From: Linepithema humile
Lineage: Eukaryota > Arthropoda > Insecta > Hymenoptera > Formicidae
Assembly: GCF_040581485.1 (NCBI RefSeq)
Contig: NC_090135.1
Span: 5,449,001-5,513,000 of the forward strand
Reading direction: 5' to 3'
DNA: 64,000 nucleotides
How positions within the stretch are numbered: the stretch's first letter is position 1; each line of letters begins with the position of its first letter. Below the pieces are notes generated by a model. It was not told the DNA's origin, ran no database searches, and was given only the letters and a program-made list of their open reading frames with translations. The translations under genes were made by a program, and so were the position numbers. Shown here in pieces: positions 11,362 through 20,773 of the stretch.

Positions 11362-12247
11362 GAAACAAACTATCGATCTTTAAATACAGCGTGTAGCTGA
11401 ATTGTTGTTTCAAGTGCAGTTTACTTCAGCGTACTATCTTAAGGATAGATTCTTAAAGATAGCGTGTAGACGAGGCATATAACTAGTAAAATAGTAAAAA
11501 AACAGCCAATTCCAGAAATTTCTCTCACTAGTCTATCTCAACAGCCTATTGACTGTTTAAAAAAAATTTACCTGCTCCGGATAACCATTCCTTATCTGGC
11601 ACTCTATTGTCTATAGTACGTTACTTATAACAGAGCTCGGAATTATTTCATTTTTTCGGCCGATTCTCGTAGTATACGCCTCCTTTTCTCTCCTTACCGC
11701 GCACGCGGCAGCCACTACCCTAACAGCACATGTAGATACTGAGAACAATCTGAGAATATCGCAAAAGTATAATTGTAATATTCTCAGAACATTCTCAAAT
11801 GTACTGCGATGTACGTAGTACATTCTAGGAATCATTGTATGTCCGCGGTACCATCTTCCATAGAATTTCGCAGGAAGGTCTATAGTTTAAAGACAGTATC
11901 AAGATAGGATAAAAATGGGAATGTTGCAGTAGATCACATATACATGCACACATTTACACAGCCAAGCGCTGAAACGCGCGCGCGTTCATATATTGTATAG
12001 GATAATTTAGATTAGGTTAATTAATCAGTCAATTTTTTATTAATTGATATTTTTATTTCAAAATTACGACCGTAAGCGTAAAAATATTTACATAAAACTT
12101 ACAATATAAAATAAAGTTCTAGAAGCCTAAGCTAGAGAACTTCAAAGGAACGATACTGCGAACTGAAAACAGTTTTATGTTAAATCATCTTTTTAAGACA
12201 TTGTTTAAAAAATAATTAAGAAAATGTATTGTATATTTAACCAAGAA
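11362..12247. other. Patchwork of element ends, no gene
   Basis: To about 11477 is the far end of the element that hosts P-like A. At about 11634 a single end of a hAT-like MITE begins (CAGAGCTCGGAATTA... then CTTACCGCGCACG), the same family as 61014-61736. At 11718 a CCCTAACAGCAC terminus begins, followed by repeated TCTGAGAAT/ATTCTCAGA motifs. The rest is AT-rich with no ORF above 75 codons that I would trust. Confidence 0.5.
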
Positions 12248-12440
12248 CCCTAACAGCACGAACGTCCATATGCCGACTGTGAGTCGACTTTGTCAAGTCA
12301 GACCTTCAGTAGTTGACTGCTAGTCAACTTTATTCAGACGTCTGCAGACGTCCTTCAAATGTCGACTTCAAGACGTTTTGAAGTAGACATTTTAAAGTTG
12401 ACTGTGAGTAGATTGACTTAAGTCGATTAGAAGACATGGT
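12248..12440. repeat. CCC-terminus with GTCGAC subterminal repeat array
   Basis: Begins CCCTAACAGCAC, then carries repeated GTCGACT, GTTGACT and AGACGT motifs in both orientations, resembling the flanks of the MITE at 1422-2127. It lies about 0.5 kb upstream of the TNP2-like gene in the same orientation, so it could be the 5-prime subterminal region of that element. No matching right end was found, so the assignment is an inference. Confidence 0.5.
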
Positions 12441-12519
12441 CAAAAAGCCATCGTGAAATGTCGCTGTCGCGTATGCGCACGATGCAGTGCAAAGCAAATG
12501 GCGCGTGATTGCTAAAGTA

Positions 12520-12734
12520 ATAAGATCTGTTCTGTATAGCTGAACTGGCTGTACTAATTCAGAGTTTATCTTTTTCCCTCCATATTGGAAGGAGAAAGAT
12601 AAACTCTGAACTAGTACAGCCAGTTCAGCTATAAAGAACAGACCTATAGCTTTTGTTCGCAGATGACATCATCATTGCCCCTCTTGCCGCTCGTCCCTCT
12701 TTGCATATGAAGTAACTTCTCTCTATAGATCTTG
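12520..12734. repeat. Palindromic repeat, partial copy 1
   Basis: Contains an inverted repeat (TAGCTGAACTGGCTG... AACTCTGAACTAG and reverse) with a short spacer, then TATAGATCTTGGTG. It is a direct copy of the right two thirds of 16005-16330. The two copies flank the CACTA-like genes. The left third present in the downstream copy is missing here. Confidence 0.65.
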
Positions 12735-12951
12735 GTGAGATCCAGAGATTCCAAAACAATATTCAGAGGTTTTCCACAGTGAATTAATTAAATCGGTGGT
12801 AAATTTATTAGAGTACAACTATGGTATGTATTTTTGCTATGAACTAATATCTTGTATTAAAATAAGGTATTAAAACATATATAGTCAAGCCGGATTTTAT
12901 AGGTTACATAGTAGCTGTAAAAAGTACGATTACGATAAATCCATATTGAAA

Positions 12952-15045
12952 ATGCCCAAATTATTTTCTGAGCTATCAAAACGTCAAAGAAACCGACAAA
13001 CTTTACTTTCTTACAATTCTGATCGTGAAGTAGATTCTCAACCGGTTTCACTTTCAAATATTGACGGAAACCCAATCGATGATCCATCATGTTCATCCTT
13101 CAAATTTGAAGAACAAGAGATTGAGGATGGCATGATGGAGATCAATAATTCGCAATTTGCTTCATCAGAAACTGGTAGTAGCATTAGTTATGTGGATGAT
13201 GGCGATGGTGTGTCATCATTATCGGAGACAAACATCGTTAGTGATGAATTTCAAATTAATCCGCATCCACAGGAAAATGTGAATTTGCCTTTGGCAGGTG
13301 AACTGTGCAAATGGGCAAATAAATTCAAAATTAATCAAAATGCAGTAACCTCATTATTGCATATTCTTTCGAAACATGGGCATAATAATTTACCCCGGGA
13401 TGCGCGAACGCTTTTAAAAACCCCAAGACCAGGTACTCACGAAATTAAAACTCTTTCTAAAGGTCAGTACATTCACTACGGCTTATTAAAGACGCTTAAA
13501 TCGATCGGTAATCGTTTTCCTCATGCTTTTGACCATCGGGATGTAATTCATTTGGATTTAAACATTGATGGCTTACCAATTGCGAAAAGCTCAAAAAGTC
13601 AGGTTTGGCCGATTTTAGGCAGAATTTCTGATTTGCCATTTGCACCATTCGTCATCGGTGTGTATCATGGCTACCAGAAAGCTTGTTTATTCGAATTTCT
13701 TCAACCATTCATCGATGAATATCTAGATTTAAAAAATAATGGATTCTCCATCAACGAACAGCCCCGACAAGTCAATATCCGTGCTGTAATCTGCGATGCT
13801 CCGGCTCGAGCATACGTTACTTGCACAAAATCGCATACTGGATACTTTGGTTGTGGAAAATGTACTGTAACCGGCGAAAGTATAAATAGGCGAATGACTT
13901 TTTTGGATATAAGTGCTCCACTTCGGACCGATATCGATTTTTCTAACAGGTCGCAACCCGAACATCACCTTGAAGGTATTTCATCGCCATTTGAACTGGT
14001 TTCAGTTCCAATGGTAAGTCATTTTCCTCTTGACTATATGCATAATTCCTGTCTTGGTGTAAATAAGCAGCTTCTGAAGTTATGGATAGACAGGTCAAAA
14101 ACTTCCAGAGTAGCCAAAGTTCATCTTAACATTTTATCGGATACACTGAAAACTGTGTCAAAATGTATTCCAATGGAATTTGCTCGAAAATCTTTTGACT
14201 TGGATGAATATCACAGATGGAAAGCGACTCAACATCGCACTTTTCTTCTTTATTTAGGACCGCTGGTTCTTAAAAATGTTTTGCCGGATAAAAAATATGT
14301 ACATTTTAATACTTTGAATTGTGCGATGAGAATTTTATGTAGCGTTGACGATTATGACAGAAACAACGAATATGCACATGATCTTCTTGTATATTTTGTT
14401 CAAAATATGAGCATTCTGTACAAACCATCGAGTGTTACCTATAACATACATAATTTAATACATTTAGCTGCTGATGCAAAAAGATTGGGCTCCTTAGATT
14501 CTTTTAGTGCTTTTCTATTTGAAAATTACCTTTTTATTTTGAAAAAACTTCTCAGAAAGTTTGATAAACCGTTACAACAGATCTGTAGCAGGTTAGATGA
14601 ACAATCCTTGTTTCCTACTGAAAATCAGCGATTTTATGATCAGCAGTATCCTCAGCTGCAGAAAAAGGTTAATCAGAATTTACCATTGGGTTGCTGTAAT
14701 GCACACAGTAAGATAAAATTTTCTTCGTTTGTCTTGACAACGAAAAAATATAACAATTGCTGTTACATCGAGGAAAATAATGCTATGCACATTGTTTGCA
14801 TTTCCAATATTGGATATTATCGTGAAATTCCAATAATTATCGGTAAAAAGTTTACAAATATTTCAATGTTACCTAATTATCCCTGCGATTCAAGAAATTT
14901 AGGAATATACGTTGTTGCAGACTTATCTGCCCTGCAAATGTGGCCAGTTTCTTTAATTAAAAATAAAGCATTTCAAATGTATTTTGGAAATGACTCAACA
15001 TACCTCGTACTTCCCTTATTACATAATGAATTTAATTTAAATTAA
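12952..15045 (+). CDS. CACTA/EnSpm-type (TNP2-like) transposase
   Basis: A 697-residue open frame. I start at the ATG at 12952 because the frame upstream offers only a TTG. The N-terminal 100 residues are acidic and Ser-rich. The core resembles the TNP2 transposase of CACTA elements: LNIDGLPIAKSS near residue 205 (first Asp), VICDAPARAY near 279 (second Asp), followed by a Cys-rich turn with CGKCTVTG, and LDYMHNSCLGVNK near 360. The region around 440-545 (YNIHNLIHLAADAKRLGSLD, FENYL, LKKLLRKFDKPLQQI) resembles the DUF4218 domain that follows TNP2 domains. No stop or frameshift interrupts it. A companion gene follows on the same strand. The family call rests on motif order; the exact superfamily in animals is less sure. 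Confidence 0.75.
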   Translation: MPKLFSELSKRQRNRQTLLSYNSDREVDSQPVSLSNIDGNPIDDPSCSSFKFEEQEIEDGMMEINNSQFASSETGSSISYVDDGDGVSSLSETNIVSDEFQINPHPQENVNLPLAGELCKWANKFKINQNAVTSLLHILSKHGHNNLPRDARTLLKTPRPGTHEIKTLSKGQYIHYGLLKTLKSIGNRFPHAFDHRDVIHLDLNIDGLPIAKSSKSQVWPILGRISDLPFAPFVIGVYHGYQKACLFEFLQPFIDEYLDLKNNGFSINEQPRQVNIRAVICDAPARAYVTCTKSHTGYFGCGKCTVTGESINRRMTFLDISAPLRTDIDFSNRSQPEHHLEGISSPFELVSVPMVSHFPLDYMHNSCLGVNKQLLKLWIDRSKTSRVAKVHLNILSDTLKTVSKCIPMEFARKSFDLDEYHRWKATQHRTFLLYLGPLVLKNVLPDKKYVHFNTLNCAMRILCSVDDYDRNNEYAHDLLVYFVQNMSILYKPSSVTYNIHNLIHLAADAKRLGSLDSFSAFLFENYLFILKKLLRKFDKPLQQICSRLDEQSLFPTENQRFYDQQYPQLQKKVNQNLPLGCCNAHSKIKFSSFVLTTKKYNNCCYIEENNAMHIVCISNIGYYREIPIIIGKKFTNISMLPNYPCDSRNLGIYVVADLSALQMWPVSLIKNKAFQMYFGNDSTYLVLPLLHNEFNLN

Positions 15046-15215
15046 AATAAAAAGTAAAATATACATTGTACAAATGATAAAATTATAATTGTTTTGACAG
15101 AAAATTAAATAAAAGCTCGATTTTTGTAAAATTGTTGTGCCCGCTTTCTAAATATAAATCATTGTATAAATAAAAATGAATATATTGATTCTGCTCTGCG
15201 ACATTACTTTTTAAG

Positions 15216-15905
15216 ATGTGGTACGTTGTTATTAGCGACGACTGGTACTCCGTAGTTCCCGACTCGTGGGTCTTCGAAAGCGAGTCGACGATTTGGTGGC
15301 CGCCAAAAGGCATCTCCGTCACCACAGCAATATCGAAGGCACTCCAGCCCAGCGATACATGGACTGTAACTTCATACAACGAACTTATTGGCCCAATTGG
15401 TGAGTTACACTTTACATACCTATAGCAATGAATATTATATTTGAATTTCATTAGTTTGTTGTTTTTGACAGATTCATACGTCCATGAATTGCACAAATCG
15501 CAACTTTCAAAAATATGTGCAGCAATCTATAAAATAATGCATTTCATTATATTAATATTTTTTGTGTATTACCTTGTATTATTGTTCAATAGATTCCTTC
15601 CAAGAAGCTCGGCGAATCGAGAAAAAGTCAGTTTACATTTCATCGGGTGCTGACACTGATGCCATGCGTGCTGCATTCGATGAGCCATCCAAACGGCCGA
15701 AAAAAGCACAAAAAATTTCCGATCCTCCACCCTTCATTGATGACTCCGATGACAGTTCCTGTAAGTTAAGAAAAAAACCACTTTTTTATTATTTATATAA
15801 AATTTTATAATTTATATAATATATGTATTTGTAATTATATTTATATATAATTTATCAATTTTTGTATTGCAGCTAATATTTCACAAATTTCCCATCAATC
15901 TAAAG
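15216..15905 (+). CDS. Companion gene of the CACTA-like element, 3-prime truncated
   Basis: Three exons with consistent phase: 15216-15399 (donor GTGAGT), 15593-15760 (donor GTAAGT) and 15873-15905 (donor GTAAGA). The product starts MWYVVISDDWYSVVPDSWVF and continues with a WWPP motif, then a Lys/Arg-rich linker (SKRPKKAQK) and acidic FIDDSDDSS. The opening resembles the N-terminus of insect proteins carrying DUF4806, which often accompany TNP2-like transposons; I recall this by pattern only. No further exon is visible before the MITE at 16005, so the C-terminal part is missing. Role unknown; a DNA-binding helper analogous to tnpA is a guess. Confidence 0.5.
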
Positions 15906-16004
15906 GTAAGATCACGCTAACCTTACATTTTCATTTTTAATGATACTGGGAGCTTTCCATCAAGGCATTTAGGTGACACACATCGACACGGTGTCAGACA
16001 CGGT

Positions 16005-16335
16005 GCTTTTCCAAAATCTATAGAAAGAAAGTTATCTCAGTAAAACCGGTTGTTGGCGAGGGACGATGAAGGAAGGAGGGAGCATGATGATCTCATCAGC
16101 GAACAGTAACTAAAGTCTGCTCTTTATAGCTGAACTGGCTACACTAGTTCAGAGTTTATCTTTTTCCCTCCATATTAGAAGAAGAAAGATAAACTCTGAA
16201 CTAGTGCAACCAGTTCAGCTATAAAGAACAGACCTATAGCTTCTGTTCGCAGATGACATCATCATTGCCCCTCTTGCCGCTCGTCCCTCTTTGCGTATGA
16301 GGTAACCTTCTATAGATCTTGGTGCTTTCCGACAA
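16005..16335. mobile_element. Palindromic MITE, full copy 2
   Basis: Inverted ends CCAAAATCTATAGAA and TTCTATAGATCTTGG. Long imperfect arms contain GAGGGACGA and ATGATGATCTCATCAGCGAAC blocks (reversed on the right), and a central inverted repeat starts TATAGCTGAACTGGCT. Its right end is immediately followed by P-like C. The related partial copy is at 12520-12734. Confidence 0.65.
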
Positions 16336-16838
16336 TGACACGCTCATAGAACTTATACTACTGGAAGAGGAATAGCCCATTCAACGCATAAGAAAAATCT
16401 GAAGGAGCCGAACGAGAGAGAAAGATATATATGTGCGAAAGAGAAAGGTATATTCATCCTTTTGGTCGTAATGCGCATGTCAAAAAGCTATATAAAGCGC
16501 TCGCTTCAAATTGTTCAGAAAATCATGCAATAAAAAAATCTGAAAATTTTAAAATTGCCTGACTGCAACTCGAACTATGTTTGTAATTGTAAATAATCTC
16601 GAAATTATTAAATAAATCACTTTATATTAAAGTACAATAGTGAAGTTTTTATAACTTATAATTAAAATAATAATGCAGTTTATTTACTTGAATTAAAATA
16701 TTATTAAATATTGTTATTAACCAATTGTTATCAAATAATTATATTATGAAATAGTAAAAGAAAACAATAAATAAATGTATTTAATTAAAATAAATATATA
16801 TTTTGAAATTAATAATCATTCGATTCATTTTGCAAAGA

Positions 16839-19800
16839 TTACATATGTTTAAAATGTATCATTTTCGAGTATTTGTGCCTAATGTATTCATATTGATTTC
16901 GGTGTGTTATACATTTCCCTTCATGAAATAATCTAATTTTTATATACATTTCTGCAATGCTTTTAACTAATTCTGTCTTGTGATTATCTAAAAATTCTTG
17001 TTCTGATATGTGTTCCAACATTACGGATTGGTTAAAAACTTTTTCAATGATTTTATTGTACGTTGTGTTGATTAATTTTTGTTTAACATTATTTGTTCCA
17101 AAAATAATACTTTTGTTTTCCCTAATCGTTTGTTCTGCTGCAAGTGCAACTTTAATAACATCTTCCGAAGGAATAACTAATCCTCCTCTGCTTTTTAATT
17201 CAATTAACTTCGGTGTTATTGTTGATGTTAAAAAAGTTGCACATACATGGCATATATTTTTTTGACGCATTAACTTACGTACTACAAATCCACTGATATA
17301 CTTGACCACTTCTTCAATATATGGAGAAAGCGTCCACAAAGTAGATAAATAGTCGTGGTCAAATACATCAGCAGATATCGCAATAGAACTATCGTTCAAT
17401 TCATTGAATAACCCATCTGACGATTTCTTTTTTGCAGAAGATACAAATAGAATCTGTATATCATTAATGAGACAATTTCCGGATTCGGATGCCGATATTT
17501 CATGCCTAAGTAGCAATCGTTTATAGCTCCATTCTAACTGTTGGGCATTCGGGTTATTATTAAATCCTCCTCTGCTTCGAAGGGCGCTGAAAAATGTCTC
17601 TAAGTGATCCTGATTTAATTTATATGTTAACAAATATTTCATGTTTAAATTTTTCAATAATTGAAACAATTCAAAAATATTTGTTAAACATATAATGAAA
17701 CCAAGGAATCCTGTTTTGCGATTGCTTTCGACAATCGGCAGATTTTGTGAATCTTTAAGATTTTTAATGTAAGCTATAATGTTATTAGCATACCCTTGCA
17801 ACTCGTTGAAGTTATTAGTTGTGAGAGCAACGTTAAATTTATTTTTCTTCGAAAATTGAGACCTGACATTTAATAAGTCAAATGCATTATTGAACATTGT
17901 ACAAAACAATGCTGTCTCTTCGGGAGATTTGAAAGTCTGTGGAGCACATTCCTTTGCGAATCGAAGACCGCAACTAACGCTCTCACTAAGTGTTTGTGCT
18001 GCCAGTTTAACATTCATTTTGTTATGGGCATACATGATATGTTTTTTAGTTAGTTTTGTACCAGCCCTTAATCCCTCTTCATCTTGCATCTTTTGTAATT
18101 GCACAATATACTCCCAAAATATATTTTGACTGTTGCTTTGTAAAATTAATTTATCTCCCAATGTGTTTCTTACTAACTTAATCATATGACAAGGATCAAA
18201 AAAACAAAATACTTTTTTATTATTAGCGGGATTTCTAAAATAAGGTTTAAATTGTGGACCTATCTGAAAATTAGCACCCAAACTATTGCACATGCTAATG
18301 TTAACAGTTGCTCCATCAAACGTTAAAGAATGTACTCGAACTCCTGTTTCCTCGATTAATTGCAAGCATTTTTCTAATAAGCTACCTCTTTCTTTACCAT
18401 TCAACGAATCAATTAAAAAGTATCCAAGAGGAATTTTCCAATGTCCGTTTAAAGCTACAGCCATAAAAAAAAGAGCATTCTTCGCCTGCGGTGGATTGTC
18501 CATATCAGTGTTGTTATTGACGCCTAAATCAACACACCCATAAAAACGATTGCCGTCATATGTAATTTGTTGACGAATCGCTATCTCGTCAACTACCAAA
18601 TTACAAATAATAGGATCTTCATTCATTCTTGTTTTATACTTGAGTGCGGTGAAGACTTCATCCGTAAAACCTGGACGACCATTTATGACTGCATACCATT
18701 TGCGAATCGTTGAAGTTTCAGGTAAAAGATTATGAAAAGTTTTCCTTACATAATTGTATGCTTTCGAGGAATAAAAATTTAAAGTTAGCGCAAACGCTCT
18801 CAATTCTGCAGAGTACTTTTTTTTCATAGCTTTTCTTCGTTTCAACATTCCTTGCATAACTTCGGGCATCTGGGCCTTTATAAATAAAATACATATAACA
18901 TATATTAGATTTACATGTATTTAAAATACTTTCTTTTATTAGTTTTCAAATTTCATATACACACAATGTGTTTTGTATATGATACATAGATACATTGTAC
19001 ATAGTAAACATGTAGCGCATAGAGAATTAAGTACAACAATTCAGTATAAAAATAACCCAGCAAACACCAAGTTACAGTTATATAATTGTTAGTTGTAACT
19101 TGGTGTTTGCTGGAAATATATAAAAAAGTACTAATAATAAAAATACATTTAAAAATGTCGAAGTGTATATAGTTGTGTATATAATCAACTATATAAAAAT
19201 GTAATATAACTATATAAAAATTGTAAAAAAATTATTTGTACAAATTACATATATACAGAATTTTAGATACAAGTATATCTATTTTTGTACTTTAGATACA
19301 AGTATATTTTTCTTGGAATTTACAAATAAACAACCCAATGTAAAAAAGTATCTAATAATTAATTTTATCGAAACTTACTAATAAACTATCTGCAGCTCCA
19401 TCTGACACTAAATTTTTCTGTTTTAACATTTTTATTAGGTCTTTCATATGCAATATACGTTTTCTGTATCTTCTATTTGCTTGCTGCAATACCTCAATTT
19501 TTCTTCGATACTGTACAATATTTGATTTGGCTAAATTTAATGCCCGCTTAGCTCTTCTTGGTGTAGCGAGATGTGGTGACTGAATGTCTCCAACGAATCG
19601 AGGCTCAACATATTTTGGCGGAGTTTTGAGAACATTTATTACAGCAGATGCACCTAATAATCATTACCAATAATTTGAGTTGGATCAAATATCCGATTTC
19701 AATATTTTTATTTTATAAAATGCAGAAATATCTAATTTAATTGATACTTAATTCCATTAATGCAGTATTTTAAGCAATAAACTGCAATAAATTATTATAA

Positions 19801-20626
19801 ACTTTCATTTTTCAGTAATTATTACATTGATTTAAATAATATAAAATTATGTTATCATTCTTTAATTTATTGCAATTATTGATTTTCAATGACAATTACC
19901 TTCTACAGGTACAGGTAATGTATCTTCATCGCTGTTCGTCATTAACGTTTCATCATGCTCCATAACTAGATCATAGTTATTATCCAATCGAAGTGTTGCA
20001 TCTCTGTCATTAGTAGTTAATGCATCCTTGTTTTTTACAACAGGATCATTGTTATTATCCGACAATCCAATTGGAATTTCTTTGTTACCGCCCATACTAA
20101 ATGCATTTTTTACTGCAGGATCGTCGTCAAAATTCAGTTCGAAATTTTTTTCAATGAAGTCTCTGCCAGACTCTTCTTGACTTTTATCCGTTAAAGTCTG
20201 ATGTTTTGACTTCTTTTTCATTTTTCTTAAGTGGAAGAAAGAAGGAATTGCATTGGGTTTTACTATGCGTTTACCCAATTGTGAAATCAAATCTTCATCC
20301 TTAAAATGACTTGAACAAATTGTGCTGACGCTTCTCAAATGATGTTCTTCCATTCCACAAAACTCGAGCCATTTCGTTCTCAACTCAAGATTTTTCGGAA
20401 ACCTGTAAATTGAAAATATTGTTGAAATCTAAATTAAAAATACAGAGCAAATTTATTAATATATTATCTTCAGAAATATAACATAACCTATTTTATTTTT
20501 CATATTACAATAATTTGTATGAGATTAAGAGAATATTTACTAATTATTAATTTTATTATACACTTACCCATGATACGAAATTCCTTTTTGACGGCGACTA
20601 CCGCATAAAATGCAATAATTAACCAT
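16839..20626 (-). CDS. P-like transposase C, complete four-exon gene
   Basis: Minus-strand exons 20568-20626, 19900-20402, 19379-19653 and 16839-18875 have GT/AG borders and compatible phases, giving 957 codons plus stop with no interruption. Exon 1-2 encode a THAP zinc finger (YCILCGS, FPKN, W, CSSHF, NAIPSFF). Exon 3 is a Lys/Arg-rich coiled coil (RKIEVLQQANRRYRKRI). Exon 4 is the RNase-H-like catalytic region with VVDEIAIRQQ near residue 376, LTFDGATVN near 465, FDPCHMIKLVRN near 506 and NQDHLETFFSALRSRGG near 704. It resembles THAP9 and the P transposase and is longer than the 751-residue Drosophila protein. No disabling change is seen, so mobility is possible, but the lack of TSD shows this locus has been rearranged. 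Confidence 0.87.
19057..19113. repeat. 57-bp perfect hairpin in transposase intron
   Basis: Two 20-bp arms, CCAGCAAACACCAAGTTACA and its exact complement, flank a 17-bp AT-rich loop inside the third intron of the P-like C gene. With the preceding C the end reads CCCAGCAAACA, similar to the CCCAAGCAACA ends of the MITE at 1422-2127. It may be a minimal element of that type or an RNA hairpin. Confidence 0.7.
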
Positions 20627-20773
20627 TTCTTAAAAACTCAATAAATATTCGATTATAAACGACTAGCGTGAATATTTTGTCTTCGGCTATGTTTATTTAC
20701 ACAGTTCATTTATTCTCGACAGCCAGTTGAGGATCATGCGCAGAAAACAGCAAAGGAAAGAAAAAGGAGAACA

